51,607 nucleotides of DNA from Candidatus Amulumruptor caecigallinarius (GTDB lineage: Bacteria; Bacteroidota; Bacteroidia; Bacteroidales; Muribaculaceae), in the NCBI GenBank assembly GCA_023665605.1, contig JAMPDP010000001.1:1407079-1458685 (forward strand), written 5' to 3'. Position 1 is the first letter of the stretch; each line of letters begins with the position of its first letter. This document shows positions 27,539-34,804 of the stretch, piece after piece. The notes beneath the pieces were generated by a model. The model ran no database searches and was not told the origin of the DNA. It worked only from the letters and a program-made list of their open reading frames with translations. The position numbers and the translations under genes were made by a program.

Positions 27539-29559
27539 TGCCCACCCCTGACCACGCCGACCTCAAAGCCTCCCTGCGCGCTCGCAAGGTGTGCGTGCTG
27601 ATCCCGACTTACAACAATGGCGGGACGGTGGTGAGCGTGCTCACCCGGGTGCTTGACTATTGCGATGACGTGATAGTGGTGAATGACGGAAGCACTGACA
27701 ACACGGCTCTGCTCTTGCGCAATTTCGCCGGAAAAGTGGATGTGGTGACACACCCGTCAAACCGTGGCAAGGGCGCAGCTCTCAAAACGGGCCTGCTACA
27801 CGCTCTATCCCGCGGCTTTGACTACGCCATAACTCTCGACTCTGACGGCCAGCATTACCCCTCTGACATCCCCGCGTTCGCCCGGGCCATAATGGCTCAC
27901 CCGGGAGCTCTTATAGCCGGTGAGCGTGACCTGACGAGCGTGGACATCAACGGCAAGAGCTCTTTTGCCAACAAGTTTTCAAACTTCTGGTTTGCCGTGC
28001 AAACCGGGCGCCGCCTACGCGACACTCAATGCGGCTACCGCGCATACCCGTTGCGTCGCCTCCGCTCCCTCGCTCTGCTCACTGCACGCTATGAGGCTGA
28101 GCTGGAGCTGCTTGTCCTCTCGGCATGGAGCGGCACGCCAATCGTGACCATCCCCATTCGGGTATATTATCCTCCGCAGTCGCAGCGCGTGAGCCACTTC
28201 CGACCGGCCTTGGACTTCACGCGAATCAGCATACTCAACACACTGCTCTGCCTCGGTGCCGTGGCATGGGGCTATCCCGCCAAGGCTCTTCGGACTGTGC
28301 GACGGGGCTCGCTACGTGAGCGTGAGTTCACCCTCTTCACTCGCCGTAAAGGCGAGAAGCGCGAGGCGGCCATCACTCTCGGGCGCATCGGGCGCACCAT
28401 CTTCGGCATGGGCTACTTCGCACTCCCGGCCATCACGGTGCTATCCCCTTTGGTATCCCTCTATTTCAGCATCGGCAAGGTGACGGAGCGCAAGCGCCTA
28501 TGGCTGCACCGCCTGCTCAGGCGTTCTGCTGTTGACCTTACTCGCCGTTTCCCGGGAGGTACAGTGAGCATAGAAAATCCCTCTGCCGAGGATTTCTCGC
28601 GTCCCGCTCTGATTGTCTGCAACCACCAGTCACATCTGGACCTCCCGGTGGTCATGTCGGTGCATCACAAACTCGTGTTCCTCACCAACGACCGTGTCTG
28701 GCACAGCCCCGTCTACGGCTCTCTCATCCACAAAGCGGAGTATCTGCCGGTGTCATGCGGCATGGAGGAGCTGCTCCCGAGGCTCCGTGACCTCCGCGAC
28801 CGCGGCTACTCGATAGTGGTGTTCCCCGAGGGCACGCGCTCCGGGGACAGCTCGCTGCTCCGCTTCCGCCAAGGGGCCTTCCTTATTGCACGTGAACTCG
28901 CTCTGGACATCGTGCCGATGGTGCTCCACGGTGCCGGACACTTCCTCCGCAAGGGTGACCCGTTCTTCCGGCGCGGGCACATCACTCTGTGCATCATGCC
29001 CCGCGTGCCCCATGATCCTGCCGATGTCACCCCGCCGCGCAAGTGTGCCTCGTTCTTCCGCAAGCTGATAGCTGACCGACACGCGGAGCTGGCTCATGAG
29101 GTGGAGTGCGCGGCCTACTTCCGCTCCGCTCTCCTCTACCGCTACGCCTGGCGCGGACGCGGCATTGTCGCGGCCGCTAAGCGGGAGCTCGCTACACTCC
29201 CCTCATATGCACACGTCATTGATGCACCCCCCGCAAACTCTACGCTGTCTCCGGTCGCTGCGGTGCGCATCATCAACAGCGGCATCGGCCTGTTCCCACT
29301 CCTTTACGCGCTGGTGCATCCCGACGTGGAGGTGCACGCCTTTGAGGAGTCTGTGGCAATGCACCGTGTGGCCACAGCCACCACGGCACTCCCCCCTAAC
29401 ATCCATTTTCACCGCCCGGAGAGCGATGGCGATTATTGCCCGGCTGACGTCCGGTTTGACAAGACTTTCCTACTGATGCGCGGCGACATGGGGGTGCTCC
29501 CCTCTTCCATAGGCTCCGAATATATCACCGTCAACTTACCCCACGTCCATGAAAGGTAA
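27538..29559 (+). CDS. fusion of family 2 glycosyltransferase, PlsC-type acyltransferase and a C-terminal domain
   Basis: 673 aa in three parts. Residues 17-235 are a GT2 domain of the DPM1-like kind with VLIPTYNNGGT, VIVVNDGSTDN, LDSDGQH (101-106) and QCGYRAY. Residues about 285-510 are a PlsC-type acyltransferase with a hydrophobic helix (292-312), NHQSHLD (H363, D368) and FPEGTRS (429-435). Residues about 520-640 form a third domain with NSGIGLFPLLYALVHPDVEVHAFEES in two overlapping stretches near 580-605, reminiscent of a degenerate class I methyltransferase motif. That C-terminal part resembles the C-terminus of the MMPL exporter in this operon. It probably builds the glycolipid anchor. 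The last bases overlap the next start. Confidence 0.85.
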   Translation: MPTPDHADLKASLRARKVCVLIPTYNNGGTVVSVLTRVLDYCDDVIVVNDGSTDNTALLLRNFAGKVDVVTHPSNRGKGAALKTGLLHALSRGFDYAITLDSDGQHYPSDIPAFARAIMAHPGALIAGERDLTSVDINGKSSFANKFSNFWFAVQTGRRLRDTQCGYRAYPLRRLRSLALLTARYEAELELLVLSAWSGTPIVTIPIRVYYPPQSQRVSHFRPALDFTRISILNTLLCLGAVAWGYPAKALRTVRRGSLREREFTLFTRRKGEKREAAITLGRIGRTIFGMGYFALPAITVLSPLVSLYFSIGKVTERKRLWLHRLLRRSAVDLTRRFPGGTVSIENPSAEDFSRPALIVCNHQSHLDLPVVMSVHHKLVFLTNDRVWHSPVYGSLIHKAEYLPVSCGMEELLPRLRDLRDRGYSIVVFPEGTRSGDSSLLRFRQGAFLIARELALDIVPMVLHGAGHFLRKGDPFFRRGHITLCIMPRVPHDPADVTPPRKCASFFRKLIADRHAELAHEVECAAYFRSALLYRYAWRGRGIVAAAKRELATLPSYAHVIDAPPANSTLSPVAAVRIINSGIGLFPLLYALVHPDVEVHAFEESVAMHRVATATTALPPNIHFHRPESDGDYCPADVRFDKTFLLMRGDMGVLPSSIGSEYITVNLPHVHER

Positions 29560-31042
29560 ATGCATAATCATAGGGAGCGGACTCGGCGGCCTGGCTTGCG
29601 GGGGCATTTTGGCCCGTAACGGCTATGATGTCTCGGTGCTGGAACAGGGCTCTCAGCCGGGTGGATGCCTGCAATGCTTCTCCCGTGGGGGCGTGAGGTT
29701 TGAGACGGGTATGCACTTCATCGGAAGTGCTCTCCCGGGGCAGACACTCCACCGTCTCATGCGCTACCTCGGCTTCGACTCTGTGAAGCTCAGTCGCCTC
29801 GACCCGGAGGGATATGACGTGGTCAAGCTCGGAGGTGAGTCATACCGATTCGCCAACGGTCGTGAACCCTTCATCAGCCGCATGAGCGAATATTTCCCCG
29901 CCGAGACTGACAATATCGTCGCTTATTACGATTTGGTGCAACAGGTGGCGGCTGCTTCCTCGCTCCACTCGCTCCGCAGCGATGACACCGACATGGTCAT
30001 CAACACGCGCTACCAGACTCTGAGCATCAATGAGGTGCTGGAGTGCCTTACCCCGGACCGGCAGCTGCGCAACGTCCTCGCCGGAACTCTCCCGCTATAT
30101 GCTGCGCGCCGTGGTCGCACACCCTTTGCACAACACGCCTTCATCATGGACTTCTACAACAGGAGTGCCTTTCGCATCGAGGGCGGCAGCGACAACATCG
30201 CCAAGGCCCTCATTGCCAACATTCGCCAGGCCGGTGGCGAGGTGCTGACGCGCAACCGCGTCTCGCGCATCTTCTGTGACTCACGCCATGCCACGGGCGT
30301 GGAGGTGAACGGCGACACCTTCCTGCCGGCGGACTACCTGATTGCTGACATCCACCCGGCACGTCTGATGGAGCTGCTCGACTCGCCGCTGATCCGCCCG
30401 GCTACGCGCCGCCGCATGCTCTCGCTACCCCAGACGGTCGGGGGCTTCTCGGTGTATGTCCGTTTCAAGGAGAACTCGGTTCCTTACCTCAATCACAACG
30501 TATACAGCTACCGCTCCGACTCCCCCTGGGGGTGCGAGGACTACTCTGCCCGGGATTGGCCCAAAGGGTACCTCTATATGCACTTCTGCGACCGCGACGG
30601 TGCTCCCTATGCCCGCAGCGGAGTGATTCTCTCTTACATGAACATGGCGGATGTTGCCCGCTGGGCAGGCTCCGCTCCGGGGCATCGCGGCGTGGATTAC
30701 GAAGCGTTCAAGCGCGCCCACGCTGATAAACTGCTGGAGTGTGTCGAGCGCGACTTCCCGGGGCTGAGGCAATGCATTGATGGCATATGGACCTCCACAC
30801 CCCTCACCTACCGTGACTACACAGGCACGGAGCATGGCTCTATGTATGGCGTGGCACGCGACATCTCTCTCGGTCCGGCTTGCCGCGTGGCGCACCGCAC
30901 AAGGGTGCCAAACCTCTTTCTCACCGGCCAGAACATCAACTCCCACGGCATGCTCGGTGTGCTCGTGGGAGCCATCGTCACATGCTCGGAACTACTCTCT
31001 CCGGGTGAAATTTACCGACAGATAACGGAGGCTGGCTCATGA
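29549..31042 (+). CDS. phytoene desaturase/retinol reductase-like FAD oxidoreductase (first copy)
   Basis: A 497-aa flavoprotein with the N-terminal FAD-binding GSGLGGLACGG at 9-19, then EQGSQPGGCLQ and FETGMHFIG, the pattern of the CrtI/carotenoid isomerase-like family. A C-terminal NLFLTGQNINSHGMLG segment belongs to the same family. Such enzymes desaturate, isomerise or saturate conjugated polyenes, so this one may tune double-bond geometry or saturation of the polyene. It overlaps the paralog that follows by 4 bases. Confidence 0.82.
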   Translation: MKGKCIIIGSGLGGLACGGILARNGYDVSVLEQGSQPGGCLQCFSRGGVRFETGMHFIGSALPGQTLHRLMRYLGFDSVKLSRLDPEGYDVVKLGGESYRFANGREPFISRMSEYFPAETDNIVAYYDLVQQVAAASSLHSLRSDDTDMVINTRYQTLSINEVLECLTPDRQLRNVLAGTLPLYAARRGRTPFAQHAFIMDFYNRSAFRIEGGSDNIAKALIANIRQAGGEVLTRNRVSRIFCDSRHATGVEVNGDTFLPADYLIADIHPARLMELLDSPLIRPATRRRMLSLPQTVGGFSVYVRFKENSVPYLNHNVYSYRSDSPWGCEDYSARDWPKGYLYMHFCDRDGAPYARSGVILSYMNMADVARWAGSAPGHRGVDYEAFKRAHADKLLECVERDFPGLRQCIDGIWTSTPLTYRDYTGTEHGSMYGVARDISLGPACRVAHRTRVPNLFLTGQNINSHGMLGVLVGAIVTCSELLSPGEIYRQITEAGS

Positions 31043-32544
31043 ACGGACACACCATAATAATAGGCGGCGGCATCGGCGGGCTCTTCACCGGTGCTTTCCT
31101 GGCGAAAAACGGCTTCCCGGTGACGGTTTTGGAGAAGGACCACATCATCGGCGGTGGCCTCCAGTGCTTCACGCGCCACGGCAAGCTCTTTGAGACCGGG
31201 ATGCACCTGCTCGGCGGCTTCGGCCCGCAGGGTACTCTCACCAAGATTTGCAACTATCTGGGCATCAGCGGTAAGCTCCACATCCACCATATCCCCGCTG
31301 AGTGCTCTGACACCGTGACTTATCACTGCTGCGGCGACTCTTACCACATCGCTTCATCCCGCGAAGGGTTTGCAGAGAGCCTCATCCACTATTTCCCTGC
31401 GGAAGCCCGCGGGATACGCCGATACGTCGATGCTCTCTACCGACTGGCTGACGAGGTCCCGCTCTTTTATCTGCGTGAGGCGCCGGAGGACATTGCCATG
31501 CACTCCACGGAGTTCTCCATGGCTGCCGACGAGTTTATTGCGGCGTATGTCTCTGACCCCAAGCTGCGCGAAATCCTCGCCTTCCTCAATCCGCTCTACG
31601 GAGGTATTGCCGGACACACGCCGGCCTATATCCACGCGCTCATCAATGTGCTTTACATCAACGGGGCTTCCCGCTTCATCGGTGGCAGCCAACAGCTCGC
31701 TGACGCTCTCGCCGATGTCATAACGGATGCCGGGGGCCGCGTGGTGACGGATGCCGAGGTTACGCGTATTGACGTGACTGACCGCAAGGTGACTCACGTC
31801 GTGACGGCCAACGGCCATGCTTGGCCGGCCTCTCGGGTCATCTCGGCCATACACCCTGTCGCGCTGGCGCGGATGCTCCCGCCCGGGGCTTTCACCCGGG
31901 GCTTCATCAAGCGTCTCGACAGCATCCCCCTCTCTTACTCGGCATTCTCGCTATTCATCGACCTCAAGCCGAACTCTCTTCCCTACATTGACCACACATG
32001 TTACTATATGGAGCATTACGGCTCTATATGGTCACAACACCTCTGCGATGGCCCGGACTGGCCCCTCGGTTTCATGTATATGACTCCGCCGGATGCCGCG
32101 CAAGGGGAGTTTGCCTCAAGGATGCTCGTGCACTGCATTATGAGCTATGACAAGGTGAACCGTTGGGCGGACTCCTCTGTGGGTCGGCGCGGGCCTGAAT
32201 ATGAGCGGTGGAAGCGGGAGCATACTGACTGTGTGCTCGCCAAACTCGAACGTATCTTCCCCGGTTTCAGCGGGATGGTCAACCATGTGTACGCTGCCTC
32301 ACCTCTTACCATTCGCGACTATTTCAACACCAAGGAGGGGGCCATCTTCGGCTACCGAAAGGATTGCCATGACCTGATGCTATCCCGGCTACCCGTTCAC
32401 ACCAAGGTTAGCAACCTGCTCCTCACAGGGCAAAATCTCAACCTCCACGGCATCTGCGGCGTGCCCCTCACGGCCATTAACACCGCGGAGGCCATACTTG
32501 GCCACAACTACTTGATACGCGCTATTAACAATGCTAACCGTTAG
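31039..32544 (+). CDS. phytoene desaturase-like FAD oxidoreductase (second copy)
   Basis: A 501-aa paralog of the preceding gene: GGGIGGLFTGAFL at 9-21, EKDHIIGGGLQCF, FETGMHLLG, and NLLLTGQNLNLHGICG near the C-terminus. The two share domain order and many signature positions but are clearly diverged, which indicates an old duplication with distinct functions or a heteromeric enzyme. The next gene begins 14 bases before its stop. Confidence 0.82.
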   Translation: MNGHTIIIGGGIGGLFTGAFLAKNGFPVTVLEKDHIIGGGLQCFTRHGKLFETGMHLLGGFGPQGTLTKICNYLGISGKLHIHHIPAECSDTVTYHCCGDSYHIASSREGFAESLIHYFPAEARGIRRYVDALYRLADEVPLFYLREAPEDIAMHSTEFSMAADEFIAAYVSDPKLREILAFLNPLYGGIAGHTPAYIHALINVLYINGASRFIGGSQQLADALADVITDAGGRVVTDAEVTRIDVTDRKVTHVVTANGHAWPASRVISAIHPVALARMLPPGAFTRGFIKRLDSIPLSYSAFSLFIDLKPNSLPYIDHTCYYMEHYGSIWSQHLCDGPDWPLGFMYMTPPDAAQGEFASRMLVHCIMSYDKVNRWADSSVGRRGPEYERWKREHTDCVLAKLERIFPGFSGMVNHVYAASPLTIRDYFNTKEGAIFGYRKDCHDLMLSRLPVHTKVSNLLLTGQNLNLHGICGVPLTAINTAEAILGHNYLIRAINNANR

Positions 32545-33484
32545 AACCCACTCCCCCTTTCGGGTCATCATATCCCTCATCGTCACGCTCGCATCCGTCT
32601 TCCCGGCTATGCGGGCTCAGCAGGGCTTCAACATTTGGGAGGGTACCGACTGCGATGCTCGCGTTACGCTAACGCCCTATCTCGCCGAGGGTTCCGGAAA
32701 CACGGCGGTGATTGTATGCCCCGGAGGAAGCTACTTCTGGCTGGACCGTTCCACCGAGGGGAAGGGCGTGGCGGAGTGGCTACGAAGCGAGGGGGTCTCG
32801 GCTTTCGTGCTGGAATATCGCGTGGCGGGCATCCCGGCTTTCATCACTCATTACAGGCTCTTCGCCCGGGGCAACCGCTACCCGGATATGCTCTGCGACC
32901 TCCTGCGCGCCATCGCCCTGCTTCGTGAACGCGCCGGGGAGTTTGGCATCGCTCCTGAACGTGTCGGTGTCATGGGATTCTCGGCCGGAGGACACCTGGC
33001 AGCTTTGGCCGGTATACAATTTGATGCCGGACTGCTTGATGCTTCCGGCGGCTCGCTCTCACAGTCGCTGAAGCCGGCATTTGTCGCTTCCATTTATCCT
33101 GTGGTGTCGCTCACTGAGGAGTGCACTCACAAGCGGTCCCGGCGTGGCCTCCTCGGCGAGGGGCACTCCATCAGCGAGGCCATGAAGGATTCGCTATCCC
33201 TTGAGCGCCACGTCCGTCCTGATATGCCACCGCTCTACCTGATGAATTGCGTGGATGACCCTGTCGTGGACTTCCGCAACTCGGTGCTCCTTGACTCTGC
33301 TCTCACAGCAGCTGACGTGCCTCACCGATATCGGCAGTATGCCACCGGCGGACACGGCTTCGGAGCCAACCCTGCCAAAACCACCTCTGAGGCGATTGCC
33401 TGGAAAGCTGACTTCATAACATGGCTCCGTCACATCGGTGCCTTACCCGCAAAGATTGACCACCCGGAGGCAGCCCTTCTCTGA
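32531..33484 (+). CDS. exported alpha/beta hydrolase (esterase-like)
   Basis: 317 aa with a signal peptide (RVIISLIVTLASVFPAMRAQ, cleavage after about residue 29). Hydrolase features: CPGGSYFWL (oxyanion-type GG), nucleophile S151 in GFSAGGH, an acid in CVDDPVV (D242 or D243), and H275 in GGHGFG. It resembles the secreted acetyl-esterase/xylanase-like group. Its place inside a lipid-assembly operon suggests it acts in the periplasm or on the surface on an ester of the product or its carrier; this is inference. It overlaps the upstream flavoprotein gene. Confidence 0.8.
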   Translation: MLTVRTHSPFRVIISLIVTLASVFPAMRAQQGFNIWEGTDCDARVTLTPYLAEGSGNTAVIVCPGGSYFWLDRSTEGKGVAEWLRSEGVSAFVLEYRVAGIPAFITHYRLFARGNRYPDMLCDLLRAIALLRERAGEFGIAPERVGVMGFSAGGHLAALAGIQFDAGLLDASGGSLSQSLKPAFVASIYPVVSLTEECTHKRSRRGLLGEGHSISEAMKDSLSLERHVRPDMPPLYLMNCVDDPVVDFRNSVLLDSALTAADVPHRYRQYATGGHGFGANPAKTTSEAIAWKADFITWLRHIGALPAKIDHPEAALL

Positions 33485-33499
33485 TATTACCGATAACCA

Positions 33500-34804
33500 A
33501 TGACTGAAACCAACGACATAGAGTTCTCCTCCCTGCAGGAGATTCACGAGTATCAGAACGGCCGCCTACGCGAGGCTGTGGCCTACCTTGCTGCCAACTC
33601 GCCGTTCTATCAGCGGATGTTTCGCGAGCACGGCATTGACCCGGCGTCCATCCGCACCATCGCTGACCTCACAAAGCTACCCTTCACCGAAAAGCGTGAC
33701 CTCCAGCTCCACAACGCTGACTTTCTCTGCGTCCCTCCCGCTAAGATTGTCGACTATATCACCACCTCGGGCACTCTGGGCGACCCGGTGACGTTCGGTT
33801 GCACGGACAGTGATCTTGACCGTCTGGCTTTCAACGAGCGTAAGTCGTTCAGTTGCGCCGGCGTGGCTCCCGGCAACATCGTCCAGCTGATGACCACGCT
33901 CGACAAACGCTTCATGGCGGGCCTGGCTTACTTCCTCGGCATACGCGCTCTCGGGGCAAGCATTATCCGCGTCGGCAACGGTATGCCGGAACTCCAGTGG
34001 GACACCATCCGCCGCCTCCGCCCCGACACGCTGATGTGCGTCCCCTCGTTCATTCTACGCCTTATTGAATATGCCGAGGAGCATGGCATTGACTACCGAG
34101 CTTCGAGTGTGCGTCGCATCATTGGCATCGGCGAGGGGTTGCGCCGGCAGGATTTCAGCCTCAACCTCCTCGGCAGCCGCATCCGCGAGAAGTGGGACGT
34201 GGAGCTCTTTGCCACTTATTCGTCCACGGAGATGGGGGCCACATTTTCGGAGTGCCCCTACGGTTGCGGTGGACATGTGCACCCGGAGCTGATTATCGTG
34301 GAGATTATCGGCGAGGACAACCTCCCTGTGGCTGACGGCGAAACGGGCGAGGTGGTCGTCACCACTCTCGGTGTGGAGGGAATGCCGCTGCTCCGGTTCC
34401 GCACGGGCGACCTCAGCAGCAAGGTCACGACCCCCTGCCGCTGCGGACGCAACTCTTACCGGCTCACCCCCCTTGTAGGCCGCAAGAACAACATGATCAA
34501 GCTCAAGGGTACCACCATATACCCCCCGGCCATCAACGATGTGCTCGACAACACTCCCTACGTGGTCAACTATGTGGTGGTCGTCCGACAGAGTTTTGCA
34601 GGCACTGATGAGGTAGTGGTGAAGGTGGGCGTGGCGCACACTCCGCCGGTGGATGTCATCAAGGATCTCAAAGACCGATTCCGCTCACGTATTCGTGTGG
34701 CTCCCATTGTCGAGGTGATGGCACCGGCCGACGTGAACCGGCTTCTGTTCCCCGCCAACAACCGCAAACCGGTGAAATTCATTGATCTGCGCGGTCGTGA
34801 CTGA
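33500..34804 (+). CDS. AMP-forming acyl ligase, phenylacetate-CoA ligase-like (aryl starter activation)
   Basis: A 434-aa adenylating enzyme of the PaaK-like branch. P-loop-like TTSGTLGDP at 88-96, YSSTEMG near 241, RFRTGDL near 300, and a C-terminal region with GRKNNMIKLKG. It is expected to activate an aromatic acid as an acyl-AMP and then pass it to CoA or an ACP. The ammonia-lyase 19 kb upstream could supply the acid. A CRCG stretch near 310 with other Cys (YGCGG near 254) suggests a bound metal, as in several PaaK-like proteins. Its stop lies inside the next gene. Confidence 0.82.
   Translation: MTETNDIEFSSLQEIHEYQNGRLREAVAYLAANSPFYQRMFREHGIDPASIRTIADLTKLPFTEKRDLQLHNADFLCVPPAKIVDYITTSGTLGDPVTFGCTDSDLDRLAFNERKSFSCAGVAPGNIVQLMTTLDKRFMAGLAYFLGIRALGASIIRVGNGMPELQWDTIRRLRPDTLMCVPSFILRLIEYAEEHGIDYRASSVRRIIGIGEGLRRQDFSLNLLGSRIREKWDVELFATYSSTEMGATFSECPYGCGGHVHPELIIVEIIGEDNLPVADGETGEVVVTTLGVEGMPLLRFRTGDLSSKVTTPCRCGRNSYRLTPLVGRKNNMIKLKGTTIYPPAINDVLDNTPYVVNYVVVVRQSFAGTDEVVVKVGVAHTPPVDVIKDLKDRFRSRIRVAPIVEVMAPADVNRLLFPANNRKPVKFIDLRGRD

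Noticed and set aside
33500-34804. Phenylacetate degradation gene (paaK)
   Set aside because: No other phenylacetate degradation genes are present; the ligase is embedded by overlaps in the polyene operon.
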